From NCBI RefSeq assembly GCF_950295315.1, contig NC_080181.1, positions 4,714,726 through 4,778,725 on the forward strand: a stretch of DNA of 64,000 bases, in the 5' to 3' direction. The position numbers and the translations under genes were made by a program. Of this stretch, positions 11,592-22,401 are shown piece after piece. The notes beneath the pieces are model-generated. The model did not search any database, was not told the origin of the DNA, and saw nothing but the letters and a program-made list of their open reading frames with translations. This stretch comes from Erinaceus europaeus (Eukaryota; Chordata; Mammalia; Eulipotyphla; Erinaceidae). Positions within the stretch are counted from its first letter, which is position 1. Each line of letters opens with the position of its first letter.

Positions 11592-11750
11592 CAGTGCTGG
11601 TGAAATGGCTCACTTGGACTGTGAGCTGCCTTGCCTTTCTGTGACTCAGGTTCAAGCCTGGTCTTCACCACATTGAAAGAAGCTTTGGTGCTGTGATCTC
11701 TCCATTGTCTCTTTTCCCTGTCTCTCGCTCGCTCTCTAAAAATATTGTAT
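11592..11750 (+). mobile_element. Short tRNA-like SINE, diverged
   Basis: The GCTGGTGAAATGGCTCACTT head, the B-box CAGGTTCAAGCCTGG and a CTCTCTAAAAATA tail indicate a fourth consecutive + strand SINE. Confidence 0.65.
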
Positions 11751-12835
11751 ATTCTGTGAATTTCTGCAAAATGATGAAAAACAAAAAACAAGAACCAAAA
11801 AGCTGCTGAGCTCTCACTACTTAGTTGCTCTCGGTAAGGTAAATGTTCTCGAGTTTTGTGGCAAGTTCAGGATACAATCAACTAGTTGTTAAAACAATCT
11901 TGATTTACTATTAAGAATTCTAAGTTTGAATTCCTGAGAAACATTTTTTTCTGTGATTTTGAAGAACAACTCTAAACTGTGTTTTTGTCTGAAAAGATGA
12001 TGTAGGTACTTTTTTTTTTCTCCTAACTGAACTGAATAAAATACCCTGATCATGTCAGTAAGGATTGCACATTTTACACAGTGAGACACACTGAATGTTG
12101 AGGTGTTTCTCCAGCTGTGTAGCCAGTATGGCATCTGTGTAACCTGGGCCAGCAGCTCCCCCTGTGGAAGCCTAACCCCCCCCCCCAATTCTGTATGCGC
12201 CTGTGTTGCACAGCTTGTGACTTGTGCACTGAAAATACCGTCTGTCCGGAAGTGGGGTGAGCAGAGCCGCCTTTCCCATGACCCTCACCCTCTGTCCTTC
12301 CAGGGTTCCCTGCTGAGAAACGACTTGATAGCCAAGTCCATGCCTGCCCTGCCCTCTCCACCCCCACTGCTGTCCACGCCCAGCTTGTCTTTAGCTGCAG
12401 AACGAGGAGGAGGAGGAAGAGGAGGAGGAGGGGGCATTATTATTTTTTTTTTAAATTGTTGCTGCTGCAGCGTGACTGCTCCAGGCTGACTTCTCAGGGA
12501 GAGAGACAGAGACAGACTTCAGTGTGTTGGGTGTCAGGCCTCACCCTAGTCACACACATAACAAAGCGCACTGCCCGAGTCAGCTATTCCAGGGGCCTGA
12601 AAGCAGGTGTTAAAAAGCTATCTTGTCAAATAGTTATTTTAAATTTCTGTAACATGGGACCCTTTCCTTTGTTTTAAATCATTGTTAACCATGTAGTTAG
12701 TCCTGACTATGTGGCCCTTATACTTGTGCAAAAAGATATAAATCAATGAAAAATACAAAACAAAAAAAAAACTATCTTGCTGGGCATCGTCCTACAAATT
12801 AAAAGTTGATTTTTATTTTATTACTTTTTAAAAAC
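11751..12835. other. Unassigned intronic sequence with GAG-rich patch
   Basis: It includes a poly-C run at 12177-12186 and a GAGGAGGAG-type patch at 12402-12434. No exon was recognised. Confidence 0.4.
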
Positions 12836-12945
12836 ACTCCTTACTGGGGAGTCAGTGGTTTACAGTGGATAGTAAAACACAGTAGTCAAAAGTTCACTTT
12901 TAAAGTGTTTTTCCTCCCCTCTGATCTTGTGTTTCTCAGTGTTAG
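12836..12945 (-). mobile_element. L1 3' end remnant (reverse)
   Basis: TTACTGGGGAGTCAGTGGTT, ACAGTGGATAGTAAAACACA and TTGTGTTTCTCAG resemble, with gaps, the reversed L1 3' terminus seen more clearly at 22625. Confidence 0.45.
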
Positions 12946-14176
12946 TGTGTATTCATTCATTCTCTGGAACCTCTCCTACTAACAGTGAAAACGACAGTGC
13001 AAAGACGTATCTAGACTCCCTTGTTCCATGCTTTTTTCATAAAAATGTGATCTTAGAAGCCCCCCCACCCCGGGGCCCAGGGGCGAGCTGCATACCTGGC
13101 AGACAGCAGGGCTCAGCTCAGACAGTGCAGCAGGCACAGACTGGGGGAGCCTCCCTGCCCAGTTCAGGGGAAGGAAAGCCTGTCTTCCTTGGAGCTGGAA
13201 TTAAGCTGTGAGTCTGTTACCCTGGTGACAGTTCACTTCAAGCTGTGAACATTATGCAGGGGCTTTGGGCTCCTGGAGGGTAGGAGTGGAGGGTGGGGAG
13301 ATGAAGCCAGGAGGGCTGGGCAGTCCTACTCCTGGTGGTTCCCCCCCAGCCCCTCTATCTACTGGCCAGCTGTTGGGGGCAGGGGGAATCGTGGCAGGGA
13401 CATGGCCCACTGCCTCCTGTCTGACCCAGGGCCGCGCAGAGCTTGGGAACTTCACTTTGAGTTGTTTAAAATCTATATGGAGAGTGGGTATTTGCGGAGA
13501 CAAATGGTGACAGTTATGTATGAAGCGTAGTTATTCCGGGAACTAAGATGTGGGCCTCCTTCCAGTCCCACAGACCGGGGTGGTTGAGCAGGCAGCTTTG
13601 AGGGGGTCTGGGAACGCTATTTATCATTGACTTAATATGGAAAAAATTGAGTGTTCCTATACCCCAAATCACCTAGCACGTCATCTAAGAACATTCTACT
13701 AAAGGGTCTGTGAGGCTGGCGGACCTGGAGCTTCTCCCCTTTCCTGTGCTCAGCTGCCCCTGCTCAGGCTGCAAGTCCTCTCCCGCCTCTTTCTGAGGGT
13801 CAGGTGCCGTCACCCTACCTACTGATGGAAGTGACTGTTGTTTTCCTGCCAGGCTGTACGTTGCCCCTTGGGTGGAGTCTTATATTTGGTATAAGCAGGC
13901 CTTTGTGTTACATGGTAACTCCTGCATGTCTAGCCAGAACCACTATCTCCCTTCACTTCCTTTGAAACTTTGGATGGAAGCTAAGCTTGGGTGTGGCATG
14001 GGTGGCTGTGAAGTCCTCTCAGTCACAGCACTTGAGTGGCCTGTGGGCACACACTGCCCGAGATTCCAAGGCCGTCTCGGGCTGTAAATAGCCTAGCTTT
14101 CAGGTGTGTGAGCTCTGGGTGGTGGTGGTGGTGATGTGTTTGAAGTGTTCTGTTTTATAATTTAAAGCAGTTGATC
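12946..14176. other. Unassigned intronic sequence
   Basis: Complementary ORFs of about 80 codons at 13252-13510 lie on opposite strands of one GC-rich patch and have no recognised domain. A GGTGGTGGTGGTGGTG run lies near 14119. Confidence 0.4.
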
Positions 14177-14438
14177 CTATTAATCACTTATTTTTAAAAA
14201 TTTTTATTTATTCCCTTTTGTTGCCCTTGTTTTATTGTTGTAGTTATTATTGTCATTATTGATGTCGTTGGTTGGGTAGGACAGAGATAAATGGAGAGAG
14301 GAGGGGAAGACAAAGGGGGAGAGAAAGATAGACACCTGCAGACCTGCTTCACTGCTTGTGAAGTGAACCCCCTGCAGGTGGGGAGCTGGGGGCTCGAACC
14401 CGGGATCCTTACGCCGGTCCTTGCGCTATTAATCACTT
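14177..14438 (-). mobile_element. 5'-truncated ERI-type SINE, reverse, with 13-bp target-site duplication
   Basis: The element (14190-14425) runs from the reversed tail through the CCCCTGCAGGTGGGGAGC core to GGATCCTTACGCCGGTCC and then stops, so about 40 bp of the tRNA-like head are absent. CTATTAATCACTT flanks it at 14177-14189 and 14426-14438. Confidence 0.95.
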
Positions 14439-14470
14439 CTTAGAGTTCTCTTTAGGACTAGCAACCACCT

Positions 14471-14677
14471 GACCCTTGGAGGTTCCTCAGAGCATGACAA
14501 AATGGATCTGCCCTGTGACCCAGCAGATCCTCTCCCAGGGATCTATGCAGAGAGCACATACGCACCATCCTGAGAGATCTCTGTATACCTGTGTTCATGG
14601 CTGCACAGCTTGCAAGGGCCCAAACCTGAAAGCGACCCAGGTGTCCAGTGACAGATGAGTGGCTGAGACAGTTGTGG

Positions 14678-14714
<37 letters not shown>

Positions 14715-14900
14715 CAGAATACTGGTCAGTTGTAAAAAAAGATGAAATCTTCTCCACCTCCATATCTTGAGTGGAACTTGAGGCACTCATGTTACATGAG
14801 GTAAGACAGACTGAGAAGGACAAGTACCAGATGATCTCACTTCTGGTGGCACTTAGGAAGCAAAGGAAGAAGGGGAAAGCAGGGCGGAATTTGGAGTAGA
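14471..14900 (+). mobile_element. L1 3' fragment, split by a CA repeat
   Basis: TGACCCAGCAGATCCTCTCC corresponds to the end of L1 ORF2. It is followed by GTGTCCAGTGACAGATGAGT, GAATACTGGTCAGTTGTAAA and CCAGATGATCTCACTTCTGG, in the order typical of mammalian L1 3' regions. A GCGCGCGCACAC tract (14679-14714) replaces the usual TATA/CACA stretch. Confidence 0.85.
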
Positions 14901-15654
14901 GCTCATGGTGACCTGTGACCTCTACAGGGCGTGTCACTGCTAACACCTCCCCCCCCCCCAAAATTTATGATTGACTGATAGAAGATGGGACAGAGAGAAA
15001 GAGAAAAAGGCACACAGGAAGAGCGTTCCTGTAATTTCCAGTGTCTTTGTACACCAGGCCTGGCCTGTTTGTTAAGCAATGAACACACTAGATCCTCGCT
15101 TCTGCTGTCAGAGAGAGTGTTCTGGTTGGGGGAGAAATGAATCGATATAATGTGTCGCACCTCAGGAGGTAATAAATGCTCCTGAGACGGTAACTCGTGT
15201 GAGGTGATGTTAAGCTAGTAAATACAGATGCTCTAGGCAGCCTTCACCAGCATGATCTTGGGGTTTTACAAGCATGTGTCTGTCGTAGGGCCTTCTGTCA
15301 CTCAGGACAGCATTCAGGGACAGTCTGGAATGAGTGAGGAAATGAGACTGTGTATAGGGAGCTCAGTGACTTGAGGGGGAGACATTTCATTCTCACTAAT
15401 GTCAGTACTGTTAAGCTGGCTGCTGCACGACTGTCTTCATCTTGCATTGCTTTTGAATCTTCTGGAAGTGATTATCAAACTCTAAGTGGTTTGACAAGTT
15501 GACAGCCTCTTCAGATGCACTTGATTGGGGTTAGCGCCAGTCCCGCCTTCTGTCTGCAGTCCACTTCCCTCCAGCAGTGAGTCACCCAGAGGCCCTCGGT
15601 CCAGACCGCCTGCTGCCACTAACGCCGCGCCGGGACAGGAGGCAGGGTCAGTGC
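14901..15654. other. Unassigned intronic sequence
   Basis: A poly-C run lies at 14950-14959. Nothing else was recognised. Confidence 0.4.
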
Positions 15655-15800
15655 CGGGCTTCTTAAGACTTTCATTTCATTTCAGGAGGGAGGCAGGGAG
15701 GGAGGCAGCATCACTCTGGCATTGGCGATGTTGGAGATTGCCTTGGGGCCTCACACAGGCATGTCCTGCTCTCTACTGCTGAGCTGTCTCCCTGGCTGCC
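15655..15800 (-). mobile_element. Short tRNA-like SINE, reverse, diverged
   Basis: GCATCACTCTGGCATTGGCG, TTGGGGCCTCACACAGGCAT and GAGCTGTCTCCCTGGC match the reversed short SINE type (compare 44605). Confidence 0.6.
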
Positions 15801-17252
15801 TGTGTGATATTCCTGATCAACCAGATGCACCTTATGTGGGTGACTCTGACAGGATGCTCTACTTGCTAATTCTTCCTAACTTGTACCACAATGATATCTT
15901 TAATAAGCATCTTAATTTATGAGTAAATGTTTCAGGATTTATTGCATTTAAAAATTTACCTGGGTTACACAAAGCATTTCTCTACCAATACTGCAAGCAC
16001 ATTGCATGCAGAGTTGTGCTTAAGTCAGGTACTGTTTGTTGTTTCTAGACTGGAATCTTCTGAGCCAGCTCGCCAGACACACACCCCCCCCCCCCCCCCT
16101 TTATGGACTTACAAACTCGTCTTCACTAGGGCCAGCCAAACAGTTTGTCTCTACTGAAACTCTCCCGAAGACATTGATTTAATAATACAGATTAACTACG
16201 TAAGCTTGCAGTGAACATACTGTTTCCTACATTTGCCATCATAATACGGAGGACTTTAATGGTTAACGCTTGCTGAACTGGCGTTTCCAGTTTCTGTTCT
16301 GGGCCAGACACTGCTCAGTCAGTGTCATGGGGCTTTCATGGCAGTGCCACAAGGGCTCAGTGGCTTCCTGTGGTGTGTGGAGAGCCTGGGATTCAGAGAG
16401 GCCACCTGCTTGCTCTCTGGCTTGCCACAGTGCTCAAGCAAGCCCCTGACGGCTGTCCATGTCTGTCTGCCTCTGCGACACATTATCTGTGACAGGAACT
16501 CTACCATGGCAGGGTTCTTCTGAGATCTGAATGTATCTGTCCTACAAGGCTTTGGTTTATCTCTGAAAACCCTTGCTTTAACTGCTCCTGCCTCCTGCAG
16601 CATGGGTATCCATTGCTAAATAATGCAGTGGTGCAGCAATGGGGGAAGGGCTGGGATACACATCCAGTAAAAGGCGAAAGAGTTATATGATCTGGAGAGA
16701 GACCAGAGTCTGGGCTACCCATCCAGTGCAGGAGTCGAGAGCACCTAACACTGGGCTCATCGGTGTCTGTTCACTGGAAAGTGGCCAAGCAGCCCTATTG
16801 TTGCTTTCTTTGGGGCACTGAACTAAGCAACTGGTACAGTTTGGTTTCCAGGGTGATAAAGGACAACATTGGCACCCTGTTGCTGGCTGGTGATTCCCTC
16901 TCCATCAGCCTACAATCTTCAAGGAAAGAGAAGTCTTCGACTCCACTTGGTCAGTCACATCTCCACTAAATGCATTTTTACTGATTTGCATCCAATACTT
17001 GAACCCTCTAGAATGCTCCCCACTTGATGATGAGGTGCAGGCCTTTTAATGTGCCATTGGGTTCAGTTTGCTAAGGTTTCTGGAGGGTCTTTGCATGTGC
17101 TTTCATCAGGGATCTTGCCTTTGTTCGATTTGACTGGGAGATAATGTTGGCCTTGTGAAATGTGTTTGCACATTTTTCTTCTGATTTTTTTTTTTTTTGA
17201 AGAAGAGCTTGAGAAGGATATGAAGTCTTTGAGTACTTTAAGTATGACTGTT
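15801..17252. other. Unassigned intronic sequence
   Basis: It includes a poly-C run at 16084-16099 and a T-run near 17187-17198. No exon or RNA gene was recognised. Confidence 0.4.
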
Positions 17253-17592
17253 AGACTGCCATTATTATTTTTATTTTCTTTTTTTTGTCATGCTCAAGGC
17301 TTCACCAGTCCTGGCTGCCATATTCATTTCCATTTTGTTGCCCTTGTTTTTATTGTTGTTGTAGTTATTATTGTTGTCATCGTTGTTGGATAGGACAGAG
17401 AGAAGTGGAGAGAGGAGGGTAAGACAGGGGGAGAGAAAGACAGACACCTGCAGACCTGCTTCACCACCTGTGAAATGACTCCCCTGCAGATGGGGAGCCG
17501 GGGCTAGCCGGGTGCTCGAACCAGGATCCTTATGTTGGTCCACGTGCGTTTAACCCGCTGCGCTACCGCCCGACTCTCAGACTGCCATTATT
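17253..17592 (-). mobile_element. ERI-type SINE, reverse, with 14-bp target-site duplication
   Basis: The insert (17267-17578) ends in a complete tRNA head, TTTAACCCGCTGCGCTACCG, then CCCGACTCTC. AGACTGCCATTATT flanks it at 17253-17266 and 17579-17592. The first 60 bp (17267-17326) include a GTCATGCTCAAGGCTTCACC stretch that is not in other copies. Confidence 0.95.
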
Positions 17593-18002
17593 TCTAACCC
17601 ATTTATATACAATAGAAAACAACAAGGTTAACATTTTAAAACTGTCCTAGTAAAACTCAGACGTTTTTATCCACAAGAGTTTCTGGATGTTTGTCTCACA
17701 CCATGCAGTACTCACCCTCCTTTTTCCTCTGACTTTTCTCCCTCTAATAGCCTGGCATTTCTGCTTCTGGTAAAGCACTACCCATAACTGCAGTTATTAA
17801 AAACCAAGACTTGTTGGGTGGTTGCTTGACATGTTTTGTGTAGTGTACTGCATGCTTTTTATTAAGTTCAGGTTTGCAGTTGTGCTCATGTGTGTCCCCA
17901 GTGCTATAGCTTTTCAGTCATTTGTCGATAGGGAGTTTTCTGATCTATTTTGCCTTTAAGAGAAAATGTAGATTCTGCCTTTACTTTGGTGTTTTAAAAA
18001 TG
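17593..18002. other. Unassigned intronic sequence
   Basis: AT-rich intronic DNA; nothing recognised. Confidence 0.4.
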
Positions 18003-18360
18003 CAACAGATTTTGGGGCTGGGTGGTGGTGCAACTGGTAAGCTCTCACATTAGTGCAAAGCGCAAGGACTGGTGCAAGAATCCTGGTTGGAGCCCCCTGC
18101 TCCCCACCTGCAGGGGAGTCATTTCACAGATGGTGAAGCAGGTCTGCAGGTGTCTGTCTTTATCTCCCCCTCTCTGTCTTCCCTTCCTCTCTCAATTTCT
18201 CTCTGCCCTATCCAACAACAATGACATCAAAAACAGCAACAACAACAATGGAAAAAAGATAGCCACCAGGAGCAGTGGATTCATAGTGCAGGCACTGAGC
18301 CCCAGCAATAACCCTGCAGGCAAAAGTAAATAAAATAAATAATTAAATTCAACAAATCTT
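18003..18360 (+). mobile_element. Long-type SINE with 3' module
   Basis: The element (about 18014-18349) carries the SINE head and core, then the extra module CCAGGAGCAGTGGATTCATA, GTGCAGGCACTGAGCCCCAG, CAATAACCCTGCAGGCAAA. Imperfect flanking repeats are CAACAGATTTT and CAACAAATCTT. Confidence 0.93.
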
Positions 18361-18902
18361 AAAAAGGTCATAAAATCCAGAGCTATATATACCAGCATGT
18401 GGAATGGTTTTATTTAAATGATTTTGGGAGTACTGTTTATGTTCTGTGTGTCAGGCCTGTTGGTTAGAGACTTGAGCTGTTAGGGAATCATGTTGCATTT
18501 GGTTTTAATTCAGTTGGAGGTGTCGGGCTTCCTAATTAGGAGCTGTGCACTCAGGAGACGGTGCGTGACTGAATGTGAGCTAGATCCCTCAGATCTGCAG
18601 CTTGATCAGTGTTGCTATCAGAAACCATCAAGGTTCTTTACTTTCGGTGTCTGGACAGTCAGGACAAATAAATGGAAGGTCAGGAATTCAGAACACAATG
18701 GGAATAGAGAATTCCCATTTCAAACTTTCACGTCATTTCTGGAATTCTCATTTGAACTAGATGAGAGCTGTCTAAGCCTGTCTCTGTGCTTCTAGAGGAC
18801 TGTAAAGAGAGCAGCACTGAGCAGACCCTGGCCCCACACATCACTGCCAGATAAGCACTCCGCCCTCACAGTGAGTCAGGAGGAGTTGAGACTGTGAGCA
18901 GA
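18361..18902. other. Unassigned intronic sequence
   Basis: Nothing recognised. Confidence 0.4.
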
Positions 18903-19220
18903 TGTTTTTTTTTTTTTTTTTTAACTTTATTTCTTTTATTTGATAGAGCAGAGAGAAAGGGGGAGACAGATAAAATAGAAAGAGTTGTACTCTTATGTGG
19001 AAAACTGAGAAATGTTATGCATGTACAAACTACTGTATTTAATGTCAACTATAAAACATTAATCCCCCAATAAAGAAGTAAAAAAGAAAGGGAGACAGAC
19101 ACCTGCAGTGCAGCTTCACCACTCATGAAGCTTTCCTCCTGCAGATGGGCACTGGAGGCTTGACCCTGGGTCCTTAGGCGTGGTAATACATGCACCTGAC
19201 CAGGTGTGACACCACCCAGC
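18903..19220 (-). mobile_element. Older SINE, reverse, interrupted by an L1 3' end
   Basis: A poly-T start (reversed tail) and TTTGATAGAGCAGAGAGAAA lie left of the L1 insert. CACCTGCAGTGCAGCTTCAC and CCAGGTGTGACACCACCCAG lie right of it. Removing 18973-19083 restores a continuous SINE of the CCAGGTGYRCCACCACC subtype. Confidence 0.85.
18973..19083 (+). mobile_element. Very short L1 3' end nested in a SINE
   Basis: The piece, about 110 bp, starts near GAGTTGTACTCTTATGTGGA and ends CATTAATCCCCCAATAAAGA plus an A-rich tail. It is the complement of the L1 3' terminus at 22625-22760. GAAAGG(G)GGAGACAGA on both sides (18955-18970 and 19086-19099) looks like its target-site duplication. Confidence 0.85.
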
Positions 19221-20074
19221 TTAGCAGCAGTTTTCTTGAGCATTTTTCAAGGGTAGATACGGTCCAACAGCTGCTACTCAGTTTCCAGAAATTATACCTC
19301 TTCCTTTTCTTAGATGCTCCGTCTGGAAATAACCAGCATACGTTAAGTGCTTGGATATAAGCTGGACACTGTTCCAAGTGCTTTATCTTGACCTTTTTCA
19401 GTTCTTCTCTCAGTCATCTGGGACTCAGTCCCACAACCGCACTACTAGTGAAGAGGCAGCCATGCTCTTCTTCGCTGCGGATTATGGGAAGCACAGTGAC
19501 TGTGATCTCTGTGAGGTTTTCTCAGATTACTTTTCTCAGTCAAGGAGCAAGGCCACGAGAAGCTAAGGACTGTGAGGGGGAACGTGGTGCACCATAGGAG
19601 GCAGGAGCTCCGCAGGACGCAGCTTTTCTCATCACTCATCTGAGCTTGAGGGAAACTCAAGACCGAGTGCTGGGCAGGGGGAGAAGGCTGTGTCTCTGAA
19701 AGACCCTGGGTACCCACCCACTCTTCCGCTCCTGCCCCCCCCCCCCCTCCTGCCCCTGCTCGACTGTGAGAAGTGCGCTGTAGCATTGGGCTCTGACGGT
19801 TATTTAAATCTGAGAAAAGGAACACAGGTGTGATACTTTCCCTGCCTCTGCCTCAGGGAGAGTCCCCTCAAAGAGCCAGGCTTGAACTTCTCTTTGGAGT
19901 CCGCCACGCTGTCCCTCGGTGTTTGGCATAGGTGTTGTGATTTTCTCCTTTGCCAGAGCTGGGGCTGTGAGAAATGCCTGTTTGAGCTTGGCTCCTCTCT
20001 GCAAGACCAGTCACCCTTCCCACCCTTGAACCCGACATGACCCTGAACAGTAGCCACATAGGGGCCTAGTGTGT
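19221..20074. other. Unassigned intronic sequence with a possible MIR head
   Basis: GCTGGACACTGTTCCAAGTG and CTTTATCTTGACC near 19362-19393 resemble the MIR 5' core. A poly-C run lies at 19737-19747. No exon was recognised. Confidence 0.4.
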
Positions 20075-20200
20075 AGCACACACACCTCACTCAGCCTTTT
20101 AGTAACCCTGTGAGATAAGCACTAATCCTCTGTGGTAGAGATAAGAACAGGGTCTGGGAAGGAGGAGTCCAAGATGTCACAGCTCACTGGTGAGTGCAGG
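20075..20200 (+). mobile_element. MIR-like ancient SINE
   Basis: AGTAACCCTGTGAGATAAGC, GAGATAAGAACAGGGTCTGG and GATGTCACAGCTCACTGGTG follow MIR order (ACCCTRTGAGGTAGG ... GGTCACACAGCTAGTAAG). Confidence 0.65.
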
Positions 20201-20447
20201 TCTAAAGAAACCTTTGCTTTTTCTCAGCAAGGTGGCTGGCTCTGCTCTTTCTTACTGAAAACCTAGAGCAACGTTCTGTTCTTAAGCTGACGGGCCTTTT
20301 CATTCTCTTCAATTGAAGGCACTTCTTTGATAGAATGAGTGATGGCCAGCCCTGAGGTCTTATCTGTTTTATGGGGAGAGATGTTCTCAGATAAGTCACA
20401 TCTTCTTTCTAGAATTCGGCTTATTTTGTTTTTAAGTAGACTGGGGA

Positions 20448-20652
20448 AGAGGGGAGGTGGTGGCACACCTGGTCCACTACAGTGTGCAAGGACCTAGGTT
20501 CAAGCCCCCCGGTCCCCGCCTACAGAGGAAAAGCTTCACAAGTGGTGAAGCAGGGCTGCAGGTGTCTCTCTGTCTGTCTCCCTCTCTACTTCCTCCCCCT
20601 CCCTTTTCAATTACTCTCCATCTCTATCCAATAATCAATAAATAAAATACTG
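20448..20652 (+). mobile_element. ERI-related SINE, CACACCTGGT subtype
   Basis: GGTGGTGGCACACCTGGTCC, then the B-box AGGTTCAAGCCCCCC, the CAAGTGGTGAAGCAGGGCTG core and an AATAAATAAAAT tail. Confidence 0.9.
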
Positions 20653-21404
20653 TTTTAAAAGATTAGGGAAAGTTCCCACCTCTCACTCTTTCTCTAGTGT
20701 GTGTGCTGCTCGCACACTTGTGTACGCTGCACGCGTGTGCAATTGCAGAGTTATCTCTGCGGGCTGTGTTGGTGAACATCATCATGGTGCAGGAACTCCC
20801 CTGTGAGTTCTACTCCGACCTGGGCTCCTGACTGCTCATCGGGCTTTGATTCTTCTATTAAAGGAGCACTCTGAGACACTCTGAACACTCTGATAGTTGT
20901 GAAGATGGGTAGGAAGACTTGATATGGGACTCACTGGTGTCAAAACTATACAGTGGGGAGAGTAATGGGACTCAGCGCTGGATGGAGCCAGTCACGTCAA
21001 AGAACAGGTGATGAGAACGACCAAGAGGAAACCCAGTTGGGGGCGGGGGTGGGTGTTCCACTGGAGGCAGGACCTGGACTTTGTACGAATTCTGAGGAGC
21101 AGGGCTTTGGTCAGGCTGCCTTGTGGGAATTCTTGCTAACTCGCTTGGCAGGATTCTTGCTCACTCTACAGGCCCAGCAAGGTTGAAGCTAAGGCCAGAG
21201 AGAGGACTCAGGAGAACCTGATGAAAGGTTGATCCAGAAAAGTCTTTGCCAAGCCCCATTGTTTAAGCTGAGTGAAATTCACAGGAGGTACAGATGGAGA
21301 AGTGCGGAGTGAGTTCCAGAAAAAACGTGTTTGTGTGTCAACTCAGACGCCTGGGGCCATCTCCCCAAGGCTGCACAGTCAGATTAACTTCTTAAAGGTG
21401 TTAC
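20653..21404. other. Unassigned intronic sequence
   Basis: Nothing recognised. A GTGTGTGCTGCTCGCACAC imperfect inverted repeat lies near 20698-20716. Confidence 0.35.
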
Positions 21405-21499
21405 TGCACAAACGTAAGCAGGGCTTCTTAGGTGCCAGACTACAGTCTAAACACTTGCAATATTAACTCAGGCCTCCAAATGGCGCCATGAGGTGGTTG
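21405..21499 (+). mobile_element. MIR, left part (interrupted by an LTR)
   Basis: TTAGGTGCCAGACTACAGTC, TAAACACTTGCAATATTAAC and GCGCCATGAGGTGGTTG match the MIR 5' and middle portions. The match resumes after the LTR at 21858. Confidence 0.7.
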
Positions 21500-21853
21500 T
21501 GTGTTGTTAAAAATTCGGAAGGCTCTTGCTGGGTGGGCTAGCTTCACGGGCGGGTAACAGAGACACGGAGACAACGGCTGGACAGGGAAGCTGTATTTCT
21601 TTATTCAGGAACAACGATTCATAAACTAAACCAAACTAATCACCAAACAGAACTCTGCTGTCTCTTTGCGGCGGCGCAAGCACTCTCCCTTACTCTGGAA
21701 CTCTGGAACTCAGGAACCCTCTCTCTCTTACTCTCGAACTCTGAACTCTGGCGGGTTTCCTTGGGGCGGGGCCAAGCGGGCCCGCGAAATTAGCAGGCCT
21801 GATCTAATTCTCTTGGTGGGGGAGAACTAGAACCCAATGTAAAGCATACAACA
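21500..21853 (-). mobile_element. Solo LTR of an endogenous retrovirus (class-I-like)
   Basis: This 354-bp unit begins TG and ends CA. It is flanked by a 4-bp direct repeat, GTTG (21496-21499 and 21854-21857), and interrupts a MIR. Read on the minus strand it starts TGTTGTATGC, has a GC-rich segment, an AATAAA signal (complement of 21600-21605) followed shortly by a CA, and a U5-like end. No internal viral genes are present, so this is the recombined remnant of a provirus. A 4-bp duplication fits class I (gammaretrovirus-like) elements. It has many CpGs and repeated ACTCTGGAACTC-type motifs (21700-21760). It is antisense to ARHGAP42 and 1.56 kb upstream of the 96-nt exon. Confidence 0.85.
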
Positions 21854-21857
21854 GTTG

Positions 21858-21945
21858 CATCCTTTTTCACAAGGGACGCCCAGGAGCCCCAAGGCCTGGG
21901 CGCTTGACTCAGCAGCCTGGCTCCGGAAGCTTCTTTCCCAGCCTC
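21858..21945 (+). mobile_element. MIR, right part
   Basis: CATCCTTTTTCACAAGGGAC, GCCCAGGAGCCCCAAGGC and TTGACTCAGCAGCCTGGC continue the MIR left at 21499. Confidence 0.55.
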
Positions 21946-22401
21946 ATTGCTCTGGAGCCTCTCAGGCTTGTCCTCCAGGACCTACCTCATTGTGCCGGGC
22001 CTGGTTTTATATCTGTCCAGGAATAAAGACTTGCTTCTTTTGGGCTTAAGCGGGCTCTGAGTTTTGTTTAGACTGAAGGATGTGTTGGCTTTTTCTTCTG
22101 TAAATCCCAAAATTGTAGTCTTTGCTGGCTTCCCAGGTCATTGGCGAGACACAGCCCTTTGCCGCTCCACCTGTAGAGTAATGCTGGCCCTTTCCAATCA
22201 GAGACTGAGACCTCAGTGTTTCATCCTCTTAATAGAGGTTCCATTTATGGGGAGTAGATGGGATTTCTTTGATAAAAGGTTTTGGAAATTAGCTTCCAGA
22301 GAAGGAGACTAGCACCAACATTCTTCATGGAAGACGTTCCTTTTGGGCAGAATAGATCTAGTTTATAAAACATCCCTGGAGCCATTCTTTAGTTTTTAGT
22401 G
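21946..22401. other. Unassigned intronic sequence
   Basis: Nothing recognised. Confidence 0.4.
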
